The notes beneath the pieces were generated by a model. It had not been told where the DNA came from. It made no database searches and saw nothing but the letters and a program-made list of their open reading frames with translations. This document shows, in pieces, positions 1 to 11,321 of a DNA stretch of 64,000 nucleotides (the first letter of the stretch is position 1; the number at the start of each line of letters is the position of its first letter). The translations under genes were made by a program, and so were the position numbers. Source of the DNA: Apodemus sylvaticus (taxonomy: Eukaryota; Chordata; Mammalia; Rodentia; Muridae); NCBI RefSeq assembly GCF_947179515.1, contig NC_067485.1:9986096-10050095 (forward strand), given 5' to 3'.

Positions 1-55
1 CAAAGTGTGAATCACCAGAGGTCTGGGTATAATCAAGCATCCTGCCTTTTGTGTT

Positions 56-93
<38 letters not shown>

Positions 94-104
94 GTGTGTG
101 TGTG
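56..104. repeat. (TC)n followed by (TG)n microsatellite
   Basis: A CT dinucleotide run to about 93 passes directly into a TG run. It sits at the 3'-tail side of a decayed minus-strand SINE, so it may descend from that element's tail. Confidence 0.9.
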
Positions 105-232
105 CATTTTGAGGTAGCTTATACTATCACAGTACTTACCGCATTGCTGAGGAAAGTTGCTAACTCACAATCCTCCTGCCTCCGCCCCTGAGCATTAGGA
201 ATACAGACATCAGGCACTATGCCTAGCTAGGC
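105..232 (-). mobile_element. Decayed B1/PB1-type SINE
   Basis: The stretch has the reverse-complement B1 word order: a block like 'cacaatcctcctgcctccg', then a diverged 'gagcattaggaatacag' and 'cactatgcctagct'. These match degraded forms of the B1 consensus words for GATCCTCCTGCCTC, GAGTGCTGGGATTA and GCCACCATGCCTGGC. Divergence is high, so this is an old copy. Confidence 0.65.
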
Positions 233-1134
233 TAACAATCTTTTTCTTAACACACATACAAATTGTTTTAAAGCTAGTGTTCTGTGTGTCTCTGGTGTTT
301 TTTGAAATATATATATAAAAACATTCAGAGAGGTAGCTAGCGCCCCTTGTGAGCGAACTCCCTTCTCAGAGAGATTAAGCTGCTCTGTGCACGATACTAA
401 AATTGTTCTGAGCAGGGGCCGCAGAGAACGTGTTACTACACTGCCGGCTTTAGCTCACCATTTCCTGCTTAGTGCTTGACACACACTCATGTTTGTTGAA
501 AAGGCAGACTGTCTCTGGATTCCTGGGTTGGGGTGCTTGGGCCTTCACTGTTGAGATCTTAGCTTTAAAGGAGTCAAAATATTAAGGTGAGCTCCCAGTA
601 GCCAGGTAGGATGGTCTGCTTCTCGCTTTCCCCCCTGTGCCAGTGAGCACTTTGCTCTGCCTTCCCTCCACCTACCTTCCTCTAACGGGCAGATTTTCCT
701 TCTGTTTTGACAGTCTGGGTTTAAAAAAAACATTTTCAGAAATAAGAAGAAACCAGGAGGGGGTGAGCCCAGTTTCTTTAATAACTCTCTAATAAATGCA
801 TTTCTCTTTTAGGCTTTAGGCCGATTAAGCGAACAGTATACAGTCCTAAGAATTTAAACAATGCATAGGTACAAAGACCTGCAAAGCTCAGTGTCTGATT
901 TCTGTGCCCTCCACCCGCCCTCTGTCCTTTCAAGGATGTGTCGTGGACTTGACATGTCTTCTCACTCGTTTTCAGTTTGCTTGTACAAGTACAGCTTGAG
1001 TGGTGGTTTCACAAATTCTAGTCTAAGCTGTTGATTCCTCTTGTCCACAAAGGCTGGCGGTATCCTCAGCTGCCTTGGCCATCCTGCAGCCCAGGGGAAG
1101 GGCAGATCGGAAAGGCTCATGCTGAAGTGAGTCA

Positions 1135-1490
1135 CAGTTGGGTTCCATCGCTGTGAAGAGACACCATGACCAAGGCAACCTTGGTAAAGGCCATGGGGCC
1201 GTGGGAAGGGCTCAGAGCCATCACACTGTGCCCGGCCAGCATGGAGGAGGAGGAAGCTATCCACTTAGTCATCTGGAAGGTCTTGTATGGATTCATCCTA
1301 CCCAGGATGGTCTAGATGAGGAGAGTGACATCCTCTTCTGAAGGCAAACAGGAAAAGACTGGCTTCCAGGCAGTTAAGGAGAAGAGTTTCAAAGCCAATA
1401 CCCACAGTGACACACTTCCTCCAACAAGGCCACACCTCCCTAATAGTGCCACTCTCTGGACCAAGTATATTCAAACCACCACATATTCCA
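1135..1490 (+). repeat. Rodent dispersed repeat, same family as 40295-40648
   Basis: It opens with 'ctgtgaagagacaccatgac' and ends with words such as 'cacacttcctccaacaagg' and 'ccactctctggaccaag'. These are the reverse complement of words in 40295-40648 ('gttggagtaggtg', 'cacaccttctaatag'). The two copies therefore lie in opposite orientations. The strand given is relative only. I do not assign a family name. Confidence 0.7.
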
Positions 1491-1783
1491 AGATGCAAAA
1501 CTTTTGGTTGGTCCCAAATCTACTTAAGACTTTTAGAGTAAAGGCCATTTGTGTTTGTGTTTGTAAGTATTACAGGCTCCAACTGGGGCTGGCTTGTCCG
1601 GAGGGTAGAGCTGGAGGGTGGCTGTCTGCTCAGTCTGGACCGCCCCCCCCCCCCCATCCCTCTGTCATGCCCAAGCCTTGATCTGAGATGCTTCATGAAC
1701 CTCACCCTCATCATCTAGACCATCCAGGTTGGGATAAAGCCATACAAGACCTTCTAGATGACTAAGTGGATACCTTCTACCTC
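1256..1783. repeat. Inverted repeat, arms 1256-1325 and 1700-1783
   Basis: The left arm contains 'atccacttagtcatctgg' and 'aaggtcttgtatgg'. The right arm contains 'ccatacaagaccttctag' and 'atgactaagtggat'. Both also share 'ggatggtctagatga' in opposite orientation. The spacer is about 370 bp. The left arm overlaps the dispersed repeat above. Confidence 0.85.
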
Positions 1784-2149
1784 AAAGCTGGGCGGGTACA
1801 GCGTATTAGGTCTGAGTCTTCCCTGTTGCCACAGGTCTGCTTTGCCTAGGAAGTCTCCCTGCTCCTTGTCCCTCCAGATTTCCCTTGTTCTATCACAATT
1901 GTCTCCCTCTTGTTGCTGTTGTGAGGAGTAAATGTGACAGTGCATAAAGAATGCCTGGAGCAATGACTGTCACTTCTCAGAACCCTTCTTGGGCCATGCT
2001 ATTTATTAGCAGTAGGAATGGGTCATATCCTTATCAAGGGTGGCATATTGAAAGACCTCAGTGAATGTTTAACAGCTCTTCTCATTATCACAATCTTGTC
2101 CCTTTACATTTCCAGCTTCCCTAAATGGCTTCTCTTTCATACCATTGAA

Positions 2150-2306
2150 TACCTAGTGTCATAGGGTGCCACCTAATATGGAGACACTGAGAACCTAGTA
2201 CCACAGGGTACCAGCTAGTCTGGAGCCACTGCCTAGTACCATAGGGAACCACCTAACATGGAGACACTGAGTACCTAGTACCTTAGGGTATCACCTAGCC
2301 TAGAGA
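2150..2306. repeat. Degenerate tandem repeat, about three units
   Basis: The phrases 'cctagtaccatagggaacc', 'cacctaa(t/c)atgg' and 'agacactgag' recur at intervals of roughly 50-60 bp, with substitutions and small indels. No coding content. Confidence 0.75.
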
Positions 2307-2997
2307 AATAGTCTTTTTCTATAGCTCTGTTGCCTCATTAATAAATCTGGACTTGTTTGGACAGAATCTCATATCTGGAACCTTCTTGACTTGGAAGGGG
2401 GCAGCTCTTAAGCTCGTGCATGCTGGGATGAAGAATCTGTCATGTGGGAACCTTTCATAAAGGACAAAAGCCATTATGCTGTTCCCATGTAATTTTATAA
2501 CACAGGATAATGACGGAAATAACCCTAACAACCAAGAAATCACAGCATCATTGTACATGACAGATTATTTCAATGGTTAACATGTTTTCATTTCAATTAG
2601 CATTCATTATTTTGTCTCTGGTTCAAAATAGCCACCGTGTCAACAATCTGGGTATCTCCCATCCCTGTTTTAGAACCAATTAGTTTTGATTTTGCAAACA
2701 AATTCAATTTTATTCTTGAATGGGCAGTCTGATATTAACATGAGAACAGAATGCATGCAGTCCTTTGACAGCAAACAAACACTGTTATTACCGGGGAGAT
2801 ATTGTCCATTGATGGCTTCTCGAACCTCTGAGCTGACAGGCTGGTCTCAGATAGGCAAGCAGAGGACAAAGAGAAGCCAAGGAATAAGCCTGCTGCTGAT
2901 GGAGACTGATTATGTAACTTGGGTTTCTCCTGCTGTGAACGGTTCTAATGGTGGCCACACTGTGGGTGCCTAAGCCGGGAGCTGCATTTGCACCTCT

Positions 2998-3040
2998 AGA
3001 TCGATCAATCAATCGATCAATCAACCGATTGATCGATCGG
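2998..3040. repeat. GATC/AATC tetranucleotide tract with dyad symmetry
   Basis: A short tract of GATC and AATC tetramers is followed by a partial reverse complement ending 'gattgatcgatcgg'. It could fold as a small hairpin. Confidence 0.8.
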
Positions 3041-3316
3041 TATGTGCTCTGCCTCTTATTTCTGCTCTGGAGTTGCTTTATCCCTTCAGCAGCTGTTCAC
3101 ATGCAGAGGGAAGCCGTTCTACCACAGACACCCCACGTGGTTGCATGACAGGAAGAAAAGGGAACATGTCTACTGTATGTTCACTTATCTGCCACCCAGT
3201 CCCAGCCCTCCTTTCCTCCCTCCCTCCCCCTTGCCACTAAAATATTTTGACAGAAACTGTTGAAGTTCATACAGCAGGGTTATGTTCCTAAATTTATTTA
3301 TTGCTGAGAAGCCAAT

Positions 3317-4264
3317 GGCTCTGCCACCTTCATGCTGTGGGCCCTGACCACTCCGCAACAGCAAGTGAATTGCTAGGTCGTAGCTGATGTCCTCAGAATG
3401 CCTGGCTGCAGGTGTGTGGTGATGGCAGCAGGGAAGGTGGCATAGCTGAGGCCAAAGCAGGAACAGGAAATACATGGGAAGCCAACCGTGAAAGGTGACC
3501 TTTATGAGGACCTGGATAGGAACAACCCGGAAGAGAGTTGCCAGGATCTGGCCAGCCCATCCTAGTGGTCTCTCATCCAAGTGTGTGATTTGTACCTCTA
3601 GATTGAACTGTTCACACACATACAATAAGTATGGGTAGATGGGCTTGCTAGTGCATTCTATAGAAGTCTTCTGATGGGTGAGCCAAAGACCATTTTTAGA
3701 GCAAAGTAAATTCAACACAACATCCACATGCGGTGCTGTGTAGCCCTCTGAGCTTGTTATAAGTGGTTTCTGTCTGGGTGTAGCCCAGTAGCCTTCATTG
3801 ACGAATTACATGCACTCTTTATATTTCTTTTTCTAGCTTACCTTTCTTTACCGATGGCACTAAACTTAGTATTTCTCACGTATTTAAAAGACTGTGTGTA
3901 ACAAACGATGAAAATACAGAAAAGCCAGCCATTGTTCCTCTCAGAAACAGGCAAAGGAGGAAGGATTAATGAAAGTGGGCTTCTCAGAAACAGAAACCAG
4001 AAAGAAAGAACCAGTCACTGTCCTTCTGGAGTGTACGGTATCCTGAGGAAGACAGACATGAAAACACCACTTTGAGCTGCATTCACTCTCATCACTGGGT
4101 TTGATTAAGATGCAGTGTTGGAAAAACCTTGCTATGATTGACTACGTGTGTGATAGTCACAGGGCTGGGGAAGGGTTATGAGAAGTCACTGGATTAAAAG
4201 CTTGAATTAGAATAGGCATTTGTTGTGGAGTAGTCAGGGCCCACAGCATGAAGGTGGCACAGCC
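3317..4264. repeat. 43-bp inverted repeat, arms 3317-3359 and 4222-4264
   Basis: The left arm includes 'ccttcatgctgtgggccctg' and the right arm its reverse complement 'cagggcccacagcatgaagg'. By eye 40 of 43 bases pair, with about 860 bp between arms. This may be two opposed fragments of one unrecognised repeat family. Confidence 0.85.
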
Positions 4265-4689
4265 ATCAGAAGCCACTGTCAAACTTAAAGCTGAATGCAA
4301 CATAGACCAGACATGGATACTGCCAATGGCTGGCTGGACACGGAACCCACAGGCCCAGAGAGGAAGGCAGTGTGGGCGGGGCAGAGGGAGCGCATGGTGG
4401 CGCTCACACTTTCATCCTCTTACCCATGTGCTCTTTTGGAACAGACGCAGACTTTACTATTTGGCCAGGTGGAGTCAAAGTGCTTGTCTGGGGACTCTGA
4501 CCTGGAAATGACTACTAACCATGGTGAAAGCTATCTGTGAAGGAGCCTCAGGAGGCTGCCTGGTGAGCTGACATGTGAGCTAGCCTTTGAAGAAAGGAGT
4601 ATGGGGGTGGGAGAGAAATGTAGATAGGAATAAAGATATGTCCGGAGAAGGGTGAGGCGTCTTGAGCCAGAACCATCAATGATAGGTTC

Positions 4690-4769
4690 CAGAAACAGGT
4701 GAGTATGGGCAGAACAAAACCTGGTGGGAGTCCTAGTCAGTATGTGCATGTCTGTGTATACATGCATGC

Positions 4770-4804
<35 letters not shown>

Positions 4805-5005
4805 CGCACGCGCGCATGTGGATGTGTGGACATACAGGAGAGAGTCCTAGTCAATGTGAGTGTGTGTGTGTGTGTGTGTGTGCACGCCTGTGTGTTTGCA
4901 TATGTGGATGTGTGGACATACAGGTGGGAGCCCTAGACAGTGTGTGTGTGTGTGTACACATGTGGATGTGTGGACATACAGGTGGGAACCCTAGTCAGTA
5001 TGTGT

Positions 5006-5045
<40 letters not shown>

Positions 5046-5075
5046 ATGTGGATGTGTACATATCCAGGCTGGTGA
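4690..5075. repeat. Composite minisatellite with embedded TG and CG tracts
   Basis: About four units share 'catgtggatgtgtggacat' followed by 'aca gg..gag..cctagtcag' and a TG run of varying length. The first unit contains an alternating CG stretch near 4797-4816. Apparent ORFs here are Cys/Val repeats read from TG and are not genes. Confidence 0.9.
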
Positions 5076-5311
5076 CTAGGTCTAAGCAAACAGTAAGACT
5101 ATTAAGACAGGCTGTGGCAATTTACCACCAAACTCAGTCTTTAGGGTGACCAAGGAGACAGGAAACGAAGGGTCTCGCCCATGAGAACCACGTGATCATG
5201 TATGTAGTTAGGAAGCATTCTTGTCTTTCAGAAACATAAATGCTGAGGAATGTGGTAGACTTACTACAGGAACACTGAGGGAAAGCAGTTCAATAAACAG
5301 CAGGAGTGCTA

Positions 5312-5925
5312 GTGGTGGGTGTCCTGCTTGTCTGTCTATAGGGGACGCATAGGCCATGGTGGTGGGTGTCCTGCTTGTCTGTCTATAGGGGACGCATAGG
5401 CCATGGTGGTGGATGTCCTGCTTGTCTGTCTATAGGGGGCACATAGGCCATGGTGGCAGATGTCCTGCTTGTCTGTCTATAGGGGGCGCATAGGCCATGG
5501 TGGCAGGTGTCCTGCTTGTCTGTCTATAGGAGGTGCATAGGCCATGGTGGTGGGTGTCCTGCTTGTCTATCTATAGGGGGCGCATAGGCCATGGTGGTGG
5601 GTGTCCTGCTTGTCTGTCTATAGGAGGTGCATAGGCCATGGTGGCGGGTGTCTTGCTTGTCTATCTATAGGGGGTGCATAGGCCATGGTGGTAGATGTCC
5701 TGTTTGTCTGTCTATAGGGGGTGCATAGGCCATGGTGGTGGGTGTCCTGCTTGTCTATCTATAGGGGGCGCATAGGCCATGGTGGTGGGTGTCCTGCTTG
5801 TCTGTCTATAGGGGACGCATAGGCCATGGTGGCAGGTGTCCTGCTTGTCTGTCTATAGGTGTCTCAGAGGGCTGTGGTGGTGGATGATCTGCTTGTCTGT
5901 CTCTGAGGGTTCATAGGCCAAGGTT
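5312..5925. repeat. 47-bp minisatellite, about 13 units
   Basis: Unit starts fall at 5312, 5359 and so on, a period of exactly 47 bp. Each unit carries 'gtcctgcttgtctgtctata' followed by a GC-variable segment and 'cataggccatgg'. Units differ by a few substitutions, and the last two at the 3' side are clearly decayed. No CRISPR character: there are no unique spacers. Confidence 0.95.
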
Positions 5926-6712
5926 CTCTTTGTAGTGTTATCAAGCTGGAGGAGGTGAGGCTACCTCTCTGTCCTCCTAGGTAGAGATGAGTCAGCCCAG
6001 TGGCCAAGGAAAGGTTGACAGATCCTCCCTCCAGACCAAAGACTGTGCCACCGGTGCTGGTAACTGTCTGTGACACAGGGCATCGTGTTTCTATCAAGAC
6101 TGCTTTACTGGATCTCACTCTTTATTGTTTCAGAAATTGAAATATTTGAGTAAGAATTCCTAGTCACTTGCCTTGATTGAGTCAGTCATCTTTTTGTGAT
6201 TTGTACTGGATTGGAGTGATCCAAATGTACACAGACATCAGGAAAGCTAGCCCCCTTGGCTTACATCAGTGGCACATAGCTTGCCATTCTTGGCTTCTGG
6301 AGCAATACCACAGGTTGAGTCCCATTTCCATTACTGGGCTAAAATAAGGAACACCCAGGATTGCCCCCATCTTGCAGGGCTGTCAGAGTCTCTGGAATCA
6401 GCAGAAGTTGGAATGGTATAGGCTTTGTATTAAAAGTCTCCCTGGCATCTGAGTCAAGGTCTAAAGGTTCTACCTAGACTGATCTATGACCATCTGGAGA
6501 GAAGAATACTCTCTTCTGCGGGAAGAGAGTTAGTGTGCTGTGTTTCCAAAAAAGCTGTTTATGTAACTGAGCCCTCCCAATGAGCATTCTGATCCCCAAT
6601 AGGAGACTTGAGTCATTCTGGATCATTGTCATGGTTTCCTGGGACAATAAATACGATGCTCTCCTTGATCTCTTTCAATTTAATGGCTTCTCTTTATTAA
6701 CTGTTGTTACAT

Positions 6713-6806
6713 ACATACACACACGCATATTTGCAGACATACACACAAACACACACACATACACATACGCACACACACACAAACACACAAACACACAAAC
6801 ACACAG
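6713..6806. repeat. (AC)n microsatellite, interrupted
   Basis: AC runs are interrupted by AT and AA steps (acacaaacac, acatacac) through the interval. Confidence 0.9.
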
Positions 6807-8059
6807 CCCTAAATATAACCTGCTCGGTCTGTGTAACAGAAAACTTCAATCAATCAAAGTGTAGAGTCATGCAGTCCATTAACAATGAATGCAAGCACAA
6901 AACCCTCTCACACCCAGGGCTCGGGGAACATTGGAGACAGAGGTGGAAAGACTTTAACAGCCAAAGGATCAGGGAGGTTTTTGTGACTCTGTGTCTCCCA
7001 CTAGTGTAAAAATGACACCCATAAAGCCTCACTAATATGGCTGTGTAAACCAAGCTGGACAAGGGCAACAACAAAAACACTCTGTACTGAACATGGGCCC
7101 TAAGCATCAACCCTTAGGAGTTGCTGAGGGTGGGATAAATCACCTTCCCCAGGGACGTGGGCAGCAGTCAGCTGTTCATTACCAAGCAGTCAGCTCTGGA
7201 CATATGCATGCAAGTAACGTTATCAATATCAGTTTTAAGGCACTTGATCTATCATTCAGTAAGCTTGTGGCTAGCTGCACAGTGACAGCTACATGCCAAG
7301 CACGTACAAAACCTCCACCCAGTAGTGATACCTTAAACATCACGAGGTGCCATAACTCTAGTAGGTACCAGCCACACTCCCCTCCTTGCCTCCCTTCAGG
7401 ACTTTAATTTAATAGTGAAGTTCAGGTTCAGAGACAGAGAACACTTGTCATTAGCTGGTGATTGATTGCTGGCTCCATCTTTGTAGTGGTCACTCCCCTC
7501 CCTCCCCTGCCTTTGGCTAAACTCCCTAAGACTTCTTTCTCCTGAAGCATCACTGCACCCAGGCATGCTCACTCCAGGGAAATCCTGATGACTTTATAGC
7601 TCCTTCTGGAAGCTCAGAACAGGAATTATTTCAGCCTTGTGGGGCCTAAACCTAAGAGAAGGGCTACCAACTGTAAGCATATATCCTTGTTTTTGCTGAC
7701 TCTCGGTCAGCGACAGACAGTGTGCTGTGTGAATGATGATAAATGGGAGGTGCTCTGTTGAAGGAATTGTGGACTCTAATGTTAACCCTGTGCTGTAAGC
7801 CTGCCCTCGCCATGGTCTCACAGGAGTATATGTGCTGGTTGACTGAATCAGGCCTTGAATAAGTTAGACATGTCCTGCTGAAGAATGATAGCAGCCCTCA
7901 AATCCTTGTGATTCACAAGTTCAAGTGATGAGTGTCTTCCATCCACGATAGAGAGATAAAGTCAATATAGGTAGCTTGGGGACGCAGGCAGACCTCCAAC
8001 AGCATAGACAACAGTGTCCTCAAAGAATTTTAAAGCTACTTCTCTAGGTTGGACTGAGA

Positions 8060-9045
8060 TGGGCTGTGGTGGTTTGAACACAAATGGCCTCCATAGGTTC
8101 ATATATTTGAAGATTTGGCCCCCAGTTGGTAGAACTGTTTGGAAAGGATTGGTGGTGTGGCCTTGTTGGAGAAGATGAGTGGCTGGAGGCAGGCTTTTAG
8201 GTTTCAAAAGACTAGCACCATTCCCATTACACTCTGCTTCCTGCTTGAGGGTGAAGATGTGAGCTCTCAACTCTAACCCTATGAAATGTCTGTCTTGGTT
8301 AGGACTACTACTATGAAGAGACACTATGACTAAGGCAACTTAGAAAGTATGTGCCTTGAAAACTCACAGTTTCTGGGTGCTATCATCCACATTCATCATA
8401 GTAGCTAGCATAGCAGCAGATATAATGCTGATGCAGCACCTAATAGCTTATATCTTGATCTGAAAGTTGGAGACAGATAGGTAGATGATAGACAGACAGA
8501 CAGACAGACAGATAGATGATAGATAGTTTGGTAGGAAGATAAGTAGATGATAGATCGATGATAGGTAGATAGATAATAGAGGACTGATGATAGATCAATA
8601 AGTAGATAAGTAGATGATTGCTAGGTAGATAGATAATTGATGATTAATAGATCAATAAGTAGATAGGTAGATGATAGATCAGTAGGCAGATAGGTAGATA
8701 ATATATAGATGACAGGTAAATAGATGATAGGTGATTTGTTGATGATAGATAGATAGACAAACAGACAGAGAGACAAACAGAGAGTGTGAGTGCCCATTAA
8801 CTGGGATTCATGGGTTGAGAAACCTTAAAGCACATTCCTCAATGGCACTCCACCTTCTACACATCCTAATCCTTCCTAAACAATTCCACCAACTGGGGAC
8901 CAAGCATTCAAACCTGGGAGTCTATGGTGGGGGCAGCGTTCTCGTCCAAAACCACAATCTATAGGCCAAATTAAATGTCTTTTCTAAGTTAGCGTGGTCA
9001 TGGTGTTTTGTGGCAGCAATAGACTAGTAACTAAGGCATTGTCCA
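8060..9045. repeat. Nested dispersed repeats with internal GATA-rich tract
   Basis: An outer repeat begins near 8060 ('ggtggtttgaacacaaatgg') and ends near 9045 ('agcaatagactagtaacta'). A second element starts near 8290 ('actatgaagagacactatga') and ends near 8955. It resembles the 1135-1490 family and appears to split the outer one. A degenerate GATA/GACA tetranucleotide tract occupies 8477-8775. Boundaries are approximate. Confidence 0.6.
8477..8775. repeat. Degenerate (GATA)n/(GACA)n tract
   Basis: GATA, TAGA and GACA tetramers dominate for about 300 bp with many interruptions such as 'gataagtagatgat'. Confidence 0.85.
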
Positions 9046-11194
9046 AGGCAAAGCTTCAACCTTGGACACTCTCTGAGGCCTAACCACCAATCAAATCCAT
9101 GACTTCAGACAGGACTCTGCCTCTCTCAGAGTTTCCAGTTTCCTCTTCAGTAAAACAAACAAGGTGAATCCTGGGTGATAAAGACCCACCTAGAACTTTG
9201 TTCTCTGAGTCTTTGGTCGAAAGGTTCAGAAGTATTTTCTCTCCAGCCTGAATCTCTGGTAGCCTCAGGCAGCTGTGCTGTGGGTATGAACTGATTCCCT
9301 TTGATGTTGCTCTCAGGGAATTCTCCAAACACACACCCCTCACCTCCCTTAAATTACTAATGGATGTGTGAGGTAGTAGAAGAACCAGTTAGTGTTTGCT
9401 GTGCTTCTCTCCCTCCCCTCCCTCCCCCATTCCCTCCCTCTTCTCACTTGTAAGAGGGCAGCTCACCTCAGACACCACAGGAATGGGGGGCTGGGCCTAG
9501 CAGAGCTGATTCCTTCTAGCTTCATGGTTCTTAGTGGTTAAAGAACCTCCTGATTAAGGTCCCAATAACTTATCTTGTTTCCATGCAATGGTAACATCTT
9601 TCTTTAGAGTCTCATCTATTTGTAAAGCAATTGCAGTATCTGCCACTTGTATGGCTTCTTGTTTTGAGGGTTGCACTAGTTATAGCTGTCACTGTAAAAA
9701 TAAGTACCCAAGAAAAGCAACTTGAAGGAGGAGTTGCATACTTTTAGCTTCAGGACACAGAGGTTTTAGTCCACAGTCTTTGACTCTAGTGATGCCAACC
9801 CTGTGGTGGGATAGAGCATTAGGGCAGTGGAAACAGGTGTTTGTAACAGGGTAGCCTCAGATTGGAAATGAAGGCGACAAGCATGGAAAGAGACCAGAGC
9901 ATGTAGTTCCTGAGGACAGGCCTCTTCCCTACAGATCTTTGCCCTATTAGATCTTGCCTGCAACTTGTGATTTTATCATCATTTAAATCCTTTAAGAGCT
10001 TACTTGGTTGTATCAAAGCCCTTAGGAGCCAATAATTTCCTAAAAGCACATCAACTAGCAAACAGGCTCCCGGTATATCAGCCTGTTGGGGGCATTTCTT
10101 CAAACACCCCCCACCCCGTACATCAGCCTGTTGGAGCACTTTGAATCCAAACCATAACACATTGTGATTTTAATAACAGCCACCAGAAGTAGTTTCTGTT
10201 TCCTTCACTTCTAGATGAGAGATTGGGACTTTAGCATTGACTATCGTGTCAAGGTCACTCCATGCTTATGTGCAGAGCTGAGCATCCACTGTGTTTCCTG
10301 GCTGCAGATACACATACTACTACTTACCGTGCAGGGCTGATTGGCAAAGCCAAACCCCTCAAGGGAATCATAACTGTACCACTAATGGGCAGTGCAGGGT
10401 GCCCTGGTTGGTAGGCACTGCAAAGGTGTTCGCCATTGGCCAGAGGGAGTCATAGCAAGTGAACTCTGTAGAGATAAGCTTCAGCTCAGGGAGAAAGGGT
10501 AGCAGTAATTGCAGGCTTCTTTCTCTCAGTGGGGTCAGAGTTTGGGCCCTTTCCATGGACACAGCCATCACTGACGTACCACTTATTGTGATAAATGTGA
10601 GACAGGGAACCTGGAGCTGGAGCAGAAGAGGAGACTCGTGGTGATGTTATCAGCAGAAGTGACATCATCACAGAGCCTTTATTAAGTGGCAAGTTGGACT
10701 ATCTACTGACATTGCATTAGATGGTCACATACCCAGAGATGGTGTTCTGCAGCTGTGGAAGAGTCTTCTGGTGGTGTTTGGAGTAAATCTGTATAGAGGC
10801 CCCCATAGTAGCACCTTCTGTCAATATGGAAGCTGCCTGGCAGCCCCCATGAGTGTATAAGGCTGTTGGAGGGGATCTGGGACACGTGTGCTGTGCTGAA
10901 CCAGGTACTGGGCTCACTGTGATGTTCTTTTGGGCATGTGATGTTTTGCAATGCCTTAATTTTGTTGGTTCAGCTATTGGGTAGGTTTTATGCTTTAGAG
11001 AGAAGGCCTCCTGACACCCCTCAATGATTTGGAATAAATGGGGGTGCTGGCTAGCATCCCTGGGCCTCTTACTGTTTTTCAGATTTTTTTTTTTTAAATC
11101 TGTGCTTTGCTGTGTTCTTTGGGAACAACCTAGGAGAAACACCAACGAGGGCAGAATTTTTATTTAACTTATCCTCTCCCTTCTTCTTCTTCAG

Positions 11195-11321
11195 GCAAAA
11201 GAAGGGGAATGTGGCTTACAAGCACTGGGTTGGACCTTCAAATCTGGTCAAGTGCAAGCCTTGCCCCGCGGCACAGTCACTGATGGTCTGCGGATCTGAC
11301 GGCCACACGTACACGTCCAAG
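11195..11321 (+). CDS. Spock1: Testican-1 coding exon, first half of Kazal-like domain
   Basis: This 127-bp internal exon belongs to testican-1, a secreted heparan/chondroitin sulfate proteoglycan of the SPARC family. A pyrimidine-rich tract ending in ttcttcttcttcag precedes it, and a GT donor follows at 11322. The first base completes an Arg codon started in the previous exon, leaving 42 full codons ending Tyr-Thr-Ser-Lys. The peptide contains RQKKGNVA, KHWVGPSNLVKCKPCP and VCGSDGH, matching my memory of human SPOCK1 at roughly residues 117-158. The RQKKGNVA segment favours paralog 1 over SPOCK2 or SPOCK3. It supplies the N-terminal cysteines of the follistatin/Kazal-like module; the remaining cysteines are in the exon at 58467. 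A few residues (for example Ala-Ala and Ser-Leu before the VCGSDG motif) differ from the human sequence I recall. The upstream signal peptide and N-terminal exons lie outside the window. Exon call is strong; paralog assignment is slightly less certain. Confidence 0.93.

Larger units (their letters stand above)
1..11194 (+). other. Spock1: Spock1 upstream intron, 3' part
   Basis: The first recognised exon begins at 11195 with an incomplete codon, so the DNA before it is intronic sequence of the same gene. No conserved testican peptide appears in any frame here. Blocks such as 233-1134, 6810-8060 and 9046-11090 show no gene and no strongly recognisable repeat. The stretch 9660-10165 has the look of an old interspersed repeat, but I cannot name it. 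Confidence 0.8.

Noticed and set aside
3185..3727. 180-codon minus-strand open frame
   Set aside because: No recognisable domain, no splice sites and no start context; one end runs into a polypyrimidine tract. It also overlaps an inverted-repeat arm.
5312..5925. Possible CRISPR-like direct repeats
   Set aside because: The 47-bp units are contiguous with no unique spacers, and the genome is mammalian.
9660..10165. Possible exon or gene remnant
   Set aside because: Looks like an old interspersed repeat ('gtcactgtaaaaataagtac'); no conserved peptide, and too diverged to name.
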